The notes below the pieces were generated by a model. The model saw nothing but the letters and a program-made list of their open reading frames with translations. It was not told where the DNA came from and searched no databases. A stretch of 64,000 bases of DNA from Spirochaeta africana DSM 8902 (lineage in GTDB: Bacteria > Spirochaetota > Spirochaetia > DSM-27196 > DSM-8902), in contig NC_017098.1 of the NCBI RefSeq assembly GCF_000242595.2, positions 1,240,001 to 1,304,000 on the forward strand. Direction: 5' to 3'. The first letter of the stretch is position 1, and the number at the start of each line of letters is the position of its first letter. Below are positions 44,980-52,880 of this stretch, piece after piece. The position numbers were made by a program, and so were the translations under genes.

Positions 44980-46299
44980 ATGGCAGTGCACAGACTTCCA
45001 CCACGCAGGGACTGGGTAGGCTACGCTACCGTGCTGGCCTCGGTGCTGGTCGCGTACGGATTATGGATAGGGTATCTTGCGCTTGATGATGCGTTTTATG
45101 ACACCTGGAAGCTCTACCCGGCAAAGATTGGCAGTCACACCTCGGTGCTGCTGATGAGTTGGGCAATCCTGTTGGCTACCCGTTTGCCGCCATTCGAGTG
45201 GCTGTTTAACGGCCTGGACAAACTGTACAAGGCCCATCGGCGTATTGGGGTCTGGGCCTTTCTCATCGTCTTTTTGCATCCGGTGTTTCTGGCAGCCGCC
45301 TTTACCGATGCCGTTCCTGAGTTCTTTGCCTTTTTCTGGTTCTCCGACAGCGTAGTCCGTAATACCGGTGTTGCGGCCCTGCTGGGTTTCATCGTACTGG
45401 TAGTGCTTTCGATAGCGGTCAGGATTGCATACCATCGATGGAAGCGATCACACGATTTTTTCGGCCTGCTTTTGATGCTGGTAGCAGCACATTTGATACT
45501 TGCCGAAGGCGAGATTATGGCCTATCGATGGCTGCGCACCTGGCATCTTGGCTGGATCGGTGCGGCCCTGCTTGGGTATCTGTATATACGATTGCTGTAT
45601 CGGTTTTTTGGCCCCCTCTACGATTACTCGGTTACCCGGGTGGAGACAGTCGGTGACAGCATCACCGAAATCTACCTCAAACCGGGAAAGCGCACTATGC
45701 GGCACCACCCCGGACAGTTTTTATACGTCTCGTTTGACTCTGCCACTATCGGATCCGAGCCTCATCCGATCACCATTGCCAGCGAACCCGCTGCTGCTGA
45801 AATACGGCTCTCGGTAAAGGCCCTGGGAGACTGGACAGAAAAACTATCCCATCTGCAGCCAGGTGAGCGGGCACGCATCTGGGGTCCCTACGGCCGTTTC
45901 AGCCAGACTATGCTTGAACACCCTTACGTACCGGTTATTCTTGTAGGTGGAGGCATCGGGATTACCCCGTTTCTCAGCATAATCCGTGACCAGGAGTTTG
46001 CCAGCAGGGAGGCAGACTCACTGATGATCTACGCCGTTACCGACCGAAGCTCAGCCGTCTACCAGGATGAACTCCATGAATCTGCCAGGCAGCTGCCGCA
46101 TCTGGAAACCATAATCCACTACAGTGAGGAGCAGGGATACCTTGACGCCGCGTATCTCACGGAAATCGCCCAGCGCCCGCTTTCTGAGTACTACTATATG
46201 GTCTGCGGACCGCCGGCACTCATGGAATCGCTGCGTTCCGATCTGAAAGCAGCCGGGGTGCCGCGTAACCACATTCGCATGGAAGAGTTCGCGGTGTGA
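44980..46299 (+). CDS. Ferric-reductase-like membrane flavoprotein
   Basis: 439 residues. The N-terminal half has about six hydrophobic helices with spaced histidines (KAHRRIGVW, FLHPVF, AYHRWKRSHDFF, AAHLIL) that could bind two haems, as in the ferric reductase-like domain. The C-terminal half is an FNR-type module: HPGQFLYVSF and HPITIAS for FAD, GGGIGITPFLSIIRD (about 323) and MVCGPPALMESL for NAD(P). Predicted to pass electrons from NAD(P)H across the membrane; the acceptor is unknown. The ATG is chosen because an upstream TTG lies almost in the preceding terminator. Confidence 0.85.
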   Translation: MAVHRLPPRRDWVGYATVLASVLVAYGLWIGYLALDDAFYDTWKLYPAKIGSHTSVLLMSWAILLATRLPPFEWLFNGLDKLYKAHRRIGVWAFLIVFLHPVFLAAAFTDAVPEFFAFFWFSDSVVRNTGVAALLGFIVLVVLSIAVRIAYHRWKRSHDFFGLLLMLVAAHLILAEGEIMAYRWLRTWHLGWIGAALLGYLYIRLLYRFFGPLYDYSVTRVETVGDSITEIYLKPGKRTMRHHPGQFLYVSFDSATIGSEPHPITIASEPAAAEIRLSVKALGDWTEKLSHLQPGERARIWGPYGRFSQTMLEHPYVPVILVGGGIGITPFLSIIRDQEFASREADSLMIYAVTDRSSAVYQDELHESARQLPHLETIIHYSEEQGYLDAAYLTEIAQRPLSEYYYMVCGPPALMESLRSDLKAAGVPRNHIRMEEFAV

Positions 46300-46332
46300 T
46301 CAGAGTGCAGAGATAACTTTGGATTGAAAAAA

Positions 46333-46362
46333 AAACCGCCTGGCATGTGCCAAGCGGTTTTT
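46333..46362 (+). terminator. Intrinsic terminator, bidirectional
   Basis: AAACCGC/GCGGTTT plus TGGCA/TGCCA form a stem with a two-base loop, flanked by A-run and T-run, so it can act in both directions. It ends the flavoprotein transcript just before the island boundary. Confidence 0.88.
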
Positions 46363-46431
46363 ATGTTGCGGCAGATAGAACTTGAACCTACACGGGGTTG
46401 CCCCCACCAGCCCCTCAAGCTGGCGCGTCTA
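46360..46431. repeat. Island attachment repeat (left, tRNA-Leu 3' duplicate)
   Basis: 72 bases match 60615-60686 with one mismatch (46379). They contain the 3' three-quarters of tRNA-Leu(GAG), from the D-arm to the discriminator base, on the minus strand. Homology stops abruptly after CGTCTA where AT-rich DNA begins. This is the expected att duplicate left by integration at a tRNA 3' end. It is not a functional tRNA because the 5' acceptor strand is missing. Confidence 0.92.
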
Positions 46432-46558
46432 ATTCTCTTTGTATATCGTTGTTTTTCTATATTGATCTTAAACTGCTATATTATAACAATTTAAGAACGG
46501 CGCATGTCAGAACGTTTGCCATAGTATACCGTTATCTGTCATTGTTTTGCAATATTGT

Positions 46559-46578
46559 TGGTCACATATTTGGTCACA
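46559..46578. promoter_or_regulatory. Paired TGGTCACA repeat, left inner end of island
   Basis: TGGTCACA-tatt-TGGTCACA: two 8-bp direct repeats at 12-bp period, about 130 bases inside the left attachment repeat. The identical 20-bp motif is at 60535-60554 near the other end, in the same orientation. Candidate recombinase arm-type sites. The surrounding 46432-46621 contains no gene. Confidence 0.6.
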
Positions 46579-46621
46579 CGAAAGGTCTTTGGATTCAATC
46601 ATCGGCCATATGATCATCTAA

Positions 46622-46735
46622 CAGAGTTATTACCAACGAAAGAAAGCACTGGAACAGATTGTGGCCGACCTTAATTACCGTCAGCACATAACAGAATCTG
46701 AAATGCAGAAGTTGCTTGAAATTGTTAGAAAGTAG
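46622..46735 (+). pseudogene. Short C-terminal coding fragment
   Basis: An open frame of 37 codons reading SYYQRKKALEQIVADLNYRQ and then HITESEMQKLLEIVRK, with no ATG start and a stop codon in front. The helical, polar composition looks like a real protein C-terminus, perhaps a remnant of a lost island gene. Very low certainty. Confidence 0.25.
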
Positions 46736-46785
46736 CAGTGTACGACATTCTGTGTCATATGCTGAAGGGTAAAGTGGAGGATGTG

Positions 46786-47088
46786 ATGGATCGATTTTTA
46801 GATTTTGCTCCGTGGCTGGCTTTTGGAATAATTATTTGCATATATCTGCTCGTCCTGAAAATACTTTTGTTTGATCGAAACAGCAATATCGTTCATAGGA
46901 AATTTAACGTAATCATTGCTGTGGTCGGAATCTTGTCTATCGATACTTCCATTATTGTGGCTGTGTTATCCGGTTTAGGTCTGATCGACTTTGTGACACC
47001 AGAGCAATCGCTGGCCATCGGCACAGGAATCGCAGGACTTTTTATTTTGCTGGCGGTTGTTGTTAATCGGTGGCCAGTCAAGAAATGA
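46786..47088 (+). CDS. Small three-helix membrane protein
   Basis: 100 residues from the ATG that follows GGAGG by five bases; longer in-frame starts (GTG 46738, ATG 46759) lack ribosome sites. Three hydrophobic helices (WLAFGIIICIYLLVLKILLF, VIIAVVGILSIDTSIIVAVL, AIGTGIAGLFILLAVVV) and a basic C-terminus RWPVKK. No family recognised. It stands 51 bases before the two-gene cassette and may be cotranscribed with it. Confidence 0.65.
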   Translation: MDRFLDFAPWLAFGIIICIYLLVLKILLFDRNSNIVHRKFNVIIAVVGILSIDTSIIVAVLSGLGLIDFVTPEQSLAIGTGIAGLFILLAVVVNRWPVKK

Positions 47089-47139
47089 AGATGGCATGAT
47101 GCGACGGATCAATCAGTTTCGTTGGTGTTGGAGGATAAG

Positions 47140-47874
47140 ATGGAGTCAGTAAATGTATTCCGCAAGCCAAAAAAGTATCATGAAAAATTCTTAGATGCAG
47201 CACTGGAAGCGATCCAAGAAAAGCGTCCAGATGAAATCAACAGATACCTGGTTCATTTTCGACAAGCTGAAGACAATGACCTCGGACTGCTTGTTGATTA
47301 CTACGCAATGGATGGCAAAATGTATGGTCGGTTATTCGGCGTGATCGACATTCCTCATATTGATCATGGTCAGGCAAAGACAGAAGGAATGATTGATGCG
47401 CCGATTCGAAACGCCTTTGAATTAAAGATTCCAAAAAAGATACTCAAAGAAACTGATCAGGACGGAATGTATGGCCGTGTTACTGATGAAATGACTGGTC
47501 TTGATATCCATCTCTATGAAGGCAGAGTTCATGATTTGAGTGCGGTCGTAATTGAAGCTGAGGTGGATGTCACCAAAGATTTCTCCATCGACCTTGTAGA
47601 CCGTTACCGTGACATTTTTCTGAATAAAAGAGATCCAGCACGAATAGACCGGATACTCAAGCTGATTGAAAAATTGTGGGAACAGGATGTAGATCAACGC
47701 TTTTTCCAACTGATTTACGCCCTTCAAACTCAATACTCGGAACAGCATGGAGGCAAAGGCAAAATTACAGATTCAGAAGATCCAGGTATGATTGGCTTTG
47801 ATTTGTTTACAGTTGAGGATGATGTCTTGATCGAATTTTTGGAGAATAAGTTGAAAGAGAGGCGTCTGCTGTAA
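47140..47874 (+). CDS. Island protein of unknown function, first gene of a coupled pair
   Basis: 244 residues, acidic and soluble, from the ATG behind GGAGG (an upstream TTG is rejected). The N-terminal two-thirds has an alpha/beta pattern (LGLLVDYYAMDGKMYGRLFG, LSAVVIEAEVDV) with no recognised motif. Residues about 170-244 (RIDRILKLIEKLWEQDVDQR, RFFQLIYALQ, GFDLFTVEDDVLIEFLENKL) resemble small uncharacterised proteins of the type 'RI..IL.LIE..W...PD.R..QLI..L'. Its stop overlaps the next start as TAATG, so the products are made together. Function unknown. Confidence 0.65.
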   Translation: MESVNVFRKPKKYHEKFLDAALEAIQEKRPDEINRYLVHFRQAEDNDLGLLVDYYAMDGKMYGRLFGVIDIPHIDHGQAKTEGMIDAPIRNAFELKIPKKILKETDQDGMYGRVTDEMTGLDIHLYEGRVHDLSAVVIEAEVDVTKDFSIDLVDRYRDIFLNKRDPARIDRILKLIEKLWEQDVDQRFFQLIYALQTQYSEQHGGKGKITDSEDPGMIGFDLFTVEDDVLIEFLENKLKERRLL

Positions 47875-48161
47875 TGAAGTTTGAAGAACACTGCCAGGAA
47901 TCAATTGAGATGTTCGGAGCACCATGGCCAGAAGTCCACAAATGGTTAGATGAGTTTGCCGGACAGGAACCTTATGGCATGAGACATCGGCATTTACGAC
48001 ACCATGAAGAAGGCATTGCTGAAGCTGGCAGGTTGTTTGGCAAAGATGCGGAAGCAGTTGCACGGCAGCATATCATCAGTGATTTAAAACTGGAAGGATG
48101 GACAGAGAGTGATCCATTTCCAAAAAATAGTGAGCATTATCGGAAGATTGGATTGTGGTGA
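47874..48161 (+). CDS. Small DUF6915-like protein, second gene of the pair
   Basis: 95 residues, start ATG shares its A with the preceding TAA. Conserved-looking core: EVHKWLDEFAGQEPYGMRHR, HLRHHEEGI, and HIISDLKLEGWTESDPFPK. The HRHLRHHEEGI histidine/glutamate cluster could bind metal. I recall similar small proteins in bacterial accessory regions under the DUF6915 name, but this is recognition without a search. Ends 28 bases before the IS256-type transposase stop, which faces it. Confidence 0.65.
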   Translation: MKFEEHCQESIEMFGAPWPEVHKWLDEFAGQEPYGMRHRHLRHHEEGIAEAGRLFGKDAEAVARQHIISDLKLEGWTESDPFPKNSEHYRKIGLW

Positions 48162-48188
48162 AATGCGATGGTTATACAGTTCAGCCGA

Positions 48189-49391
48189 TTAAGCAACATT
48201 CTTTCTGTAAATTTCGTTTGAAGCAGGCCGCTCAGACGCCGCTGGGAGGTACCGCTTTTCGTTCTGCCATTGCTCCGACTGCTCTATGAGCAGTGCAGCT
48301 GTCAGTCTCAAAAGACTCTCCGGGTTGGGAAAGACCCCAACCACTTTTGTTCTTCGGTTGATCTCCTTCATCTGCCGCTCCACCAGGTTTGTTGTCCTCA
48401 TTTTCCGCCGATGCTGCTGGGGTATATGGAATACACTCAAGCCTTCGCGGAGATTATCTTCAGCCCATTCTGCCAGCCTGGGCTGACGCTCCCGATATTT
48501 TTCAACAAGCCCATCGAGATAGCGCAGTGCATTTTCATAGTCTGGTGCATTGAATACTCTGCGGATATCATCGGCCACTTCACCCAGGTCGTCCTTCCGC
48601 GTTACATACGCACGCGCGTTCTGTTGCAGATGAAACTGGCAGCGTTGCCACAATAGTCCGGGAAAGACCGCCTCTATAGCATTACGTAATCCGCTATGGT
48701 CGTCACTGATAATCATCGCCAACCCATGAAGGCCTCGTTTTACCAGCTGTTGCAGAATTTCTCGCCAGTTCACCTCTGTCTCGTTGCAGGCTACCTCAAC
48801 GTCCAGAACATGCCGGTTACCGTCATAATCAACGCCGATTGCCACCAGAACGGCTTGCTTTACTACTCTGGAGCCCATTCTGACCGATTTATAGGTCGCA
48901 TCCAGCAGCAAGTACTGTATCTGGCCAACAGGTAGCTCTTTCCAGATCAGAATTTCTTCGTCCAGCTCTTTGGAAAGTCGGCTGACCTGCGATGAACTGA
49001 CGGTCGATCCGCAGAGTATCTCGACGATATCGGATACCTTACGAGTGCTGACTCCCTTCACGTACATCTCGGCAATAGCCAGCTTCAGGGCTCGCTCACT
49101 ACGGATCCCCTTTTCAATGCAGCTGGGATAAAACTCCATGCCGCGCACCTGTGGGATTTTGAGCATAACCTTACCACTGGCCAGAGTGAGAGTCTTGTCC
49201 TTGAAGCCGTTGGCGTAACCCGACCGCTGTTCGGTTCGCTCATAGGGTTTGGCATGCAGTGCCTGGCTGCGTTCAAGGATCATTGCCTCATTTACCACCT
49301 TTTCAATAACTCTTGCAAATCGATTCTCATCATCCCTGGACAGTATTTTGACAATCTGCTCCAACAGGGTATAATCATTCTCGTGGGCCAT
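48189..49391 (-). CDS. IS256-family transposase (type 1), intact
   Basis: 400-residue Mutator-type DDE transposase. Catalytic residues are Asp164 (LLLDATY), Asp230 (ISDDHSG) and Glu338 (NLVERQMKEINRRTKVVGVFP), with the Cys251-x2-His254 motif. The last two codons and the stop lie just outside the left inverted repeat. A truncated copy of its 5' end recurs at 55578. Confidence 0.93.
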   Translation of the reverse strand: MAHENDYTLLEQIVKILSRDDENRFARVIEKVVNEAMILERSQALHAKPYERTEQRSGYANGFKDKTLTLASGKVMLKIPQVRGMEFYPSCIEKGIRSERALKLAIAEMYVKGVSTRKVSDIVEILCGSTVSSSQVSRLSKELDEEILIWKELPVGQIQYLLLDATYKSVRMGSRVVKQAVLVAIGVDYDGNRHVLDVEVACNETEVNWREILQQLVKRGLHGLAMIISDDHSGLRNAIEAVFPGLLWQRCQFHLQQNARAYVTRKDDLGEVADDIRRVFNAPDYENALRYLDGLVEKYRERQPRLAEWAEDNLREGLSVFHIPQQHRRKMRTTNLVERQMKEINRRTKVVGVFPNPESLLRLTAALLIEQSEQWQNEKRYLPAASERPASNEIYRKNVA

Positions 49392-49480
49392 CAGTGCTCC
49401 TTTTTATGGTTTGTTTAGGCACTTACCATTGGAGCCTGATTGGCCTGCTTTTTCAACCGAATTTACAGAAAGAAATGTAC
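48196..49480 (-). mobile_element. IS256-family insertion sequence, type 1
   Basis: Terminal inverted repeats of about 35 bp: left 48196-48229 (ACATTCTTTCTGTAAATTTC onward) and right 49442-49480, whose complement reads ACATTTCTTTCTGTAAATTC. They share the inner GCAGGCC. No clear target duplication is visible, consistent with later rearrangement around it. Confidence 0.8.
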
Positions 49481-49481
49481 A

Positions 49482-49710
49482 CTAGCGTTCAGCCTTTATC
49501 TCTTCAAGTGTTGGCCGTTCCATAACCGTGCCATTCACATCGACGATTGGAAGTCCTGCGCCGCCACCTTCATACCAAAGTTTTAATGAGGGAGGATGGC
49601 AATATCATGCTGTTAGTTTAGAAAATGAAAAAGCGAAAAATGATTTAGTTAATTATCTATTCACAGTTTCAAAGTATTTGATTGAATCGACCGGAAGTAG
49701 GTAGTAAGTC
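49482..49710. other. Gap with two possible gene-end fragments
   Basis: Minus-strand reading from about 49582 to a stop at 49484 gives LWYEGGGAGLPIVDVNGTVM then ERPTLEEIKAER. Plus-strand reading 49577-49705 gives FNEGGWQYHAVSLENEKAKN then DLVNYLFTVSKYLIESTGSR and stop. Both look like genuine protein tails meeting head on, so this may be the scar of a past rearrangement. The same sequence is repeated at 55782-56010. Confidence 0.3.
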
Positions 49711-50163
49711 CTAAACCTCGACAATCTCGAGCATATAACGTACCTCTTCATGCTGCGAAAAAAGCGTGTAAAAATCCGGCTGCCATTCAAAGGTACGATA
49801 ATGATTCGGATTCTCATCAGCAAATTCTTGAGCTTCAGCAACCAGATTATTGAATTCCGATAATGGTCGCACATGTTCGATGGCAGCAATAGTGTCCGCT
49901 TCATGTTCTGCTTCCGGTCTTATGTCCAGGCAAATTGCGACTTGAAGAGAATCAGAAAGCAGAACATACTTACCAAATCCGTTTGTCCAGGTATCGATTA
50001 TTCTTTTAGTTCCAGTCACCGTTGATTCAAAAACCTCTGCTGGAATTGGTTCCTGGTGGTCGCCTTCAAACCTGCTATCGAAAACGAAAATCTGGCTGTC
50101 CTTATAGTGGGCGGTATCGATATGTTCGAAATGTGCAGCCAAGTCTGCAAGAGCTGTGGTCAT
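49711..50163 (-). CDS. Unknown 150-residue protein, copy 1
   Basis: Acidic soluble protein from ATG 50163 (GTG two codons earlier is the alternative). Segments: AHYKDSQIFVFDSRFEGDHQ, KYVLLSDSLQVAICLDIRPE, HYRTFEWQPDFYTLFSQHEE. No signal peptide and no recognised family. It is divergent from the BspA-like lipoprotein gene with a 187-base shared control region, and the pair is conserved as a unit in the duplication (copy at 56011, identical protein). Confidence 0.65.
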   Translation of the reverse strand: MTTALADLAAHFEHIDTAHYKDSQIFVFDSRFEGDHQEPIPAEVFESTVTGTKRIIDTWTNGFGKYVLLSDSLQVAICLDIRPEAEHEADTIAAIEHVRPLSEFNNLVAEAQEFADENPNHYRTFEWQPDFYTLFSQHEEVRYMLEIVEV

Positions 50164-50232
50164 AGACACAGTATAACACGAGGCCGAATTAGAAATAGCA
50201 TAATGCTGGATAAAAGTAATTAAACTTGAGAT

Positions 50233-50260
50233 TTGTTAATAATCAGGGTAAGATTAACAA
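50233..50260. promoter_or_regulatory. Palindromic operator candidate, copy 1
   Basis: Perfect inverted repeat TTGTTAAT-N12-ATTAACAA in the divergent region between the unknown gene and the lipoprotein gene; extends to 12 pairs with one bulge. TATAAG at 50276 could be a -10 box for the lipoprotein gene. Identical in copy 2 (56533-56560). Confidence 0.4.
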
Positions 50261-50350
50261 TCTAAGTACAAACCATATAAGAAATACGCAAGATACAACA
50301 TTTCTTCGGATAGTGCATGTTTGGCTTAGAGAAAAAAACGGAGGATCGAG

Positions 50351-51493
50351 GTGAAAAAGAATTTTTCAATTATTGGGGTTGGTGTAGTGGTGGCTCTGCT
50401 CTTAGTATCAGGTTGTGGTGGCATAATTGATTTAGAAATTGATGGCCTGGATCTTCCGTTTATCATGGAAGTCACAACAACTGAAGACAACCAGACGTTT
50501 GAACTACGGAACCAGACTCAACCGTTGACTGTAGACTGGGGTGACGGAACCATTGAAGAAATAACTTCGGTAAACGCCACTCATGAATACGCCACAGCCG
50601 GAGTGTATGACATTACTATTGAGGCTCAAGAATTACATATTGATCAAGGTACTTCTTCTGACGGGACACCGGAGCTGATCACAGATGTAAAACAATGGGG
50701 AATGGTGAAATGGACTTCAATGTTTAGAATGTTTAGCGGAGCGACAAATCTTACTGCTTTTTCAGCAATCGATACTCCTGATTTAAGTCAAGTTACGGAT
50801 ATGAGTTATATGTTCCAAGGTGCTTCGATTTTCAACGGAGACATCGAAAATTGGGATGTTTCGAATGTTTCGGAGATGGCTGGTGTCTTCAGTAGGGCTT
50901 CAAGCTTCAACGGAGATATCGGGAATTGGGATACTTCGAATGTTACAATAATGGGCGAAATGTTCACGGACGCAAGTTCTTTTGATCAAGACATTGGTGG
51001 ATGGGATACTTCGAATGTTATTTACATGTGGCATATGTTTGATACACGTGGATTAGGTGGCGCACCGATTTTTAATCAAGACATCGGTGGTTGGGATGTT
51101 TCAAATGTTCAATCTATGGAATCCATGTTTCGCGGCAACGAACATTTCAACCAAGACATCAGTGGATGGGATGTTTCAAGTGTTACAAGTATGAGTAATA
51201 TGTTCACCGGTGCTTCAAATTTCAACCAAGACATCGGAAATTGGAATACCGAAAATGTTACGGATATGGCCGTTATGTTCTATAAAGCCACAAGTTTCAA
51301 CCAAGACATCGGGAACTGGGATACCTCAAGTGTTACGGATATGAGTTGGATGTTCCAAGACGCTACTAATTTCAACCAAGACCTTTCCGGCTGGTGTGTT
51401 ACGAATATAACAAGTAAGCCAAGCAATTTCGATACCGACTCAGGATTTGAAGGACAAGACCATCTTCAGCCACAGTGGGGAACCTGTCCATAA
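50351..51493 (+). CDS. BspA/DUF285-repeat surface lipoprotein 1
   Basis: 380 residues, GTG start behind GGAGG. Signal peptide with lipobox VSGC (Cys22) predicts a lipid-anchored exported protein. Residues about 35-95 have a PKD-like pattern (VDWGDGT...[13 protein letters not shown]). From about 130 there are eight 25-residue DUF285 repeats of the form [20 protein letters not shown], one with a five-residue insertion (DTRGLGGAP). The end [17 protein letters not shown]...PQWGTCP contains two Cys that could pair. BspA-type proteins are surface adhesins in other bacteria; binding partner here unknown. Followed 50 bases later by a paralogue. Confidence 0.88.
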   Translation: MKKNFSIIGVGVVVALLLVSGCGGIIDLEIDGLDLPFIMEVTTTEDNQTFELRNQTQPLTVDWGDGTIEEITSVNATHEYATAGVYDITIEAQELHIDQGTSSDGTPELITDVKQWGMVKWTSMFRMFSGATNLTAFSAIDTPDLSQVTDMSYMFQGASIFNGDIENWDVSNVSEMAGVFSRASSFNGDIGNWDTSNVTIMGEMFTDASSFDQDIGGWDTSNVIYMWHMFDTRGLGGAPIFNQDIGGWDVSNVQSMESMFRGNEHFNQDISGWDVSSVTSMSNMFTGASNFNQDIGNWNTENVTDMAVMFYKATSFNQDIGNWDTSSVTDMSWMFQDATNFNQDLSGWCVTNITSKPSNFDTDSGFEGQDHLQPQWGTCP

Positions 51494-51543
51494 TGAAGCA
51501 AGACCATGTTGAGTAGTATTACGTGATGAATCGGAGGATCGAG

Positions 51544-52746
51544 GTGAAAAAGAATTTTTCAATTATTGGGGTTGGTGTAGTGGTGGCTCTGCTCTTAGTA
51601 TCAGGTTGTGGTGGCATAATTGATTTAGAAATTGATGGCCTGGATCTTCCGTTTATCATGGAAGTGACAACAACTGAAGACAACCAGACGTTTGAATTAC
51701 GGAACCAGACTCAGCCGTTGACAGTAGACTGGGGCGACGGAACTGTTGAAGAAATCACAGGAATAAATGCAACACACGAATATGCTACAGCAGGAATTTA
51801 TAATATTGCTATCGACGCTGAAGAGTTGCATATTGATCAAAATAGTTCAGGAAATACACCACAGTTGATCACAGATGTAAAGCAATGGGGCACAGTGAAA
51901 TGGACTTCAATGGCAGGAATGTTTAGAAGAACGACAAATCTTACTGCTTTTTCAGCAACTGACACCCCTGATTTAAGTCAAGTTACAAATATGACCCGTA
52001 TGTTCTTCGACGCTTCAAACTTTAACGGAGACATCGGAAATTGGGATACTTCAAATGTTACGCATATGATTCAGATGTTCCAAAATGCTTCAAGTTTCAA
52101 CGGAGATATCGGAAACTGGGATACTTCAAATGTTACAAGTATGAGCTACATGTTCGCAGATGCTTCAAATTTAAACCAAGACATCGGTGGTTGGGATACT
52201 TCAAATGTTACGAATATCACCTATATGTTTTGGGGGGCCTCAAGTTTCAACCAAGACATCGGTGGTTGGGATGTTTCAAATGTTACGAATATGATCCGCA
52301 TTTTCGCAGGTGCTTCAAACTTTAACGGAGATATTGGAAACTGGGATACTTCAAATGTTACAAGTATGGGCAGTATGTTCGCAGATGCTTCAAACTTTAA
52401 CGGAGACATCGGAAACTGGGATACTTCAAATGTTACGCATATGCTCGGTATGTTCCAAGGTGCTTCAAGTTTCAACCAAAACATCGAAAGTTGGAACACC
52501 TCAAATGTTACAACTATGAGCTATATGTTCTACGGTGCTTCAAGTTTCGACCAAGATATTGGAAACTGGGATACTTCAAATGTTACGAGTATGATCAGTA
52601 TGTTCAGAAATGCTTCAAGTTTCAACCAAGACCTTTCCGGTTGGTGTGTAACAAACATTACAAGTAAGCCGGGTGATTTTGACCTCTTCTCAGGATTTGA
52701 AGGACAAGACGAATTACAACCGCAGTGGGGAACATGTCCAGACTAA
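51544..52746 (+). CDS. BspA/DUF285-repeat surface lipoprotein 2
   Basis: 400 residues, GTG start behind the same GGAGGATCGAG as gene 1; an ATG seven codons upstream is not preferred. The signal peptide and the first ~55 residues are identical to gene 1, then the PKD-like region diverges moderately. Nine 25-residue repeats follow with a different mix of [13 protein letters not shown] and NQDIGGWD units, so it is one unit longer than gene 1. Probably cotranscribed with gene 1; a terminator follows. Confidence 0.88.
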   Translation: MKKNFSIIGVGVVVALLLVSGCGGIIDLEIDGLDLPFIMEVTTTEDNQTFELRNQTQPLTVDWGDGTVEEITGINATHEYATAGIYNIAIDAEELHIDQNSSGNTPQLITDVKQWGTVKWTSMAGMFRRTTNLTAFSATDTPDLSQVTNMTRMFFDASNFNGDIGNWDTSNVTHMIQMFQNASSFNGDIGNWDTSNVTSMSYMFADASNLNQDIGGWDTSNVTNITYMFWGASSFNQDIGGWDVSNVTNMIRIFAGASNFNGDIGNWDTSNVTSMGSMFADASNFNGDIGNWDTSNVTHMLGMFQGASSFNQNIESWNTSNVTTMSYMFYGASSFDQDIGNWDTSNVTSMISMFRNASSFNQDLSGWCVTNITSKPGDFDLFSGFEGQDELQPQWGTCPD

Positions 52747-52776
52747 TTCTTAGCTGACAGACAGAGTGAAATGAGC

Positions 52777-52811
52777 AAGCCATGTACAGTTTATTGCTGC
52801 ATGGCTTTTTT
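52777..52811 (+). terminator. Terminator after lipoprotein 2
   Basis: AAGCCATG/CATGGCTT stem with a 15-base loop followed by a T-run (six T in all, two in the stem). The same element is at 57662-57696 after lipoprotein 3. Confidence 0.8.
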
Positions 52812-52880
52812 ATACAGGATACATTGATCATTCTCAACCAATTCCAAGAGATCGTTCATCGTCATCACTCGCCGTTCACT

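Noticed and set aside
46367-46431. Second tRNA-Leu gene
   Set aside because: The 5' acceptor strand and part of the D-arm are missing; it is only the attachment-site duplicate.
52041-52325. Cys/Tyr/Phe-rich frame inside lipoprotein 2
   Set aside because: Out-of-frame reading of the 75-bp repeats, which gives an artificial repeat protein.
50351-52746. 75-bp periodic repeats considered as a CRISPR array
   Set aside because: The repeats are coding DUF285 units in frame, without constant repeats and unique spacers, and no cas gene is near.
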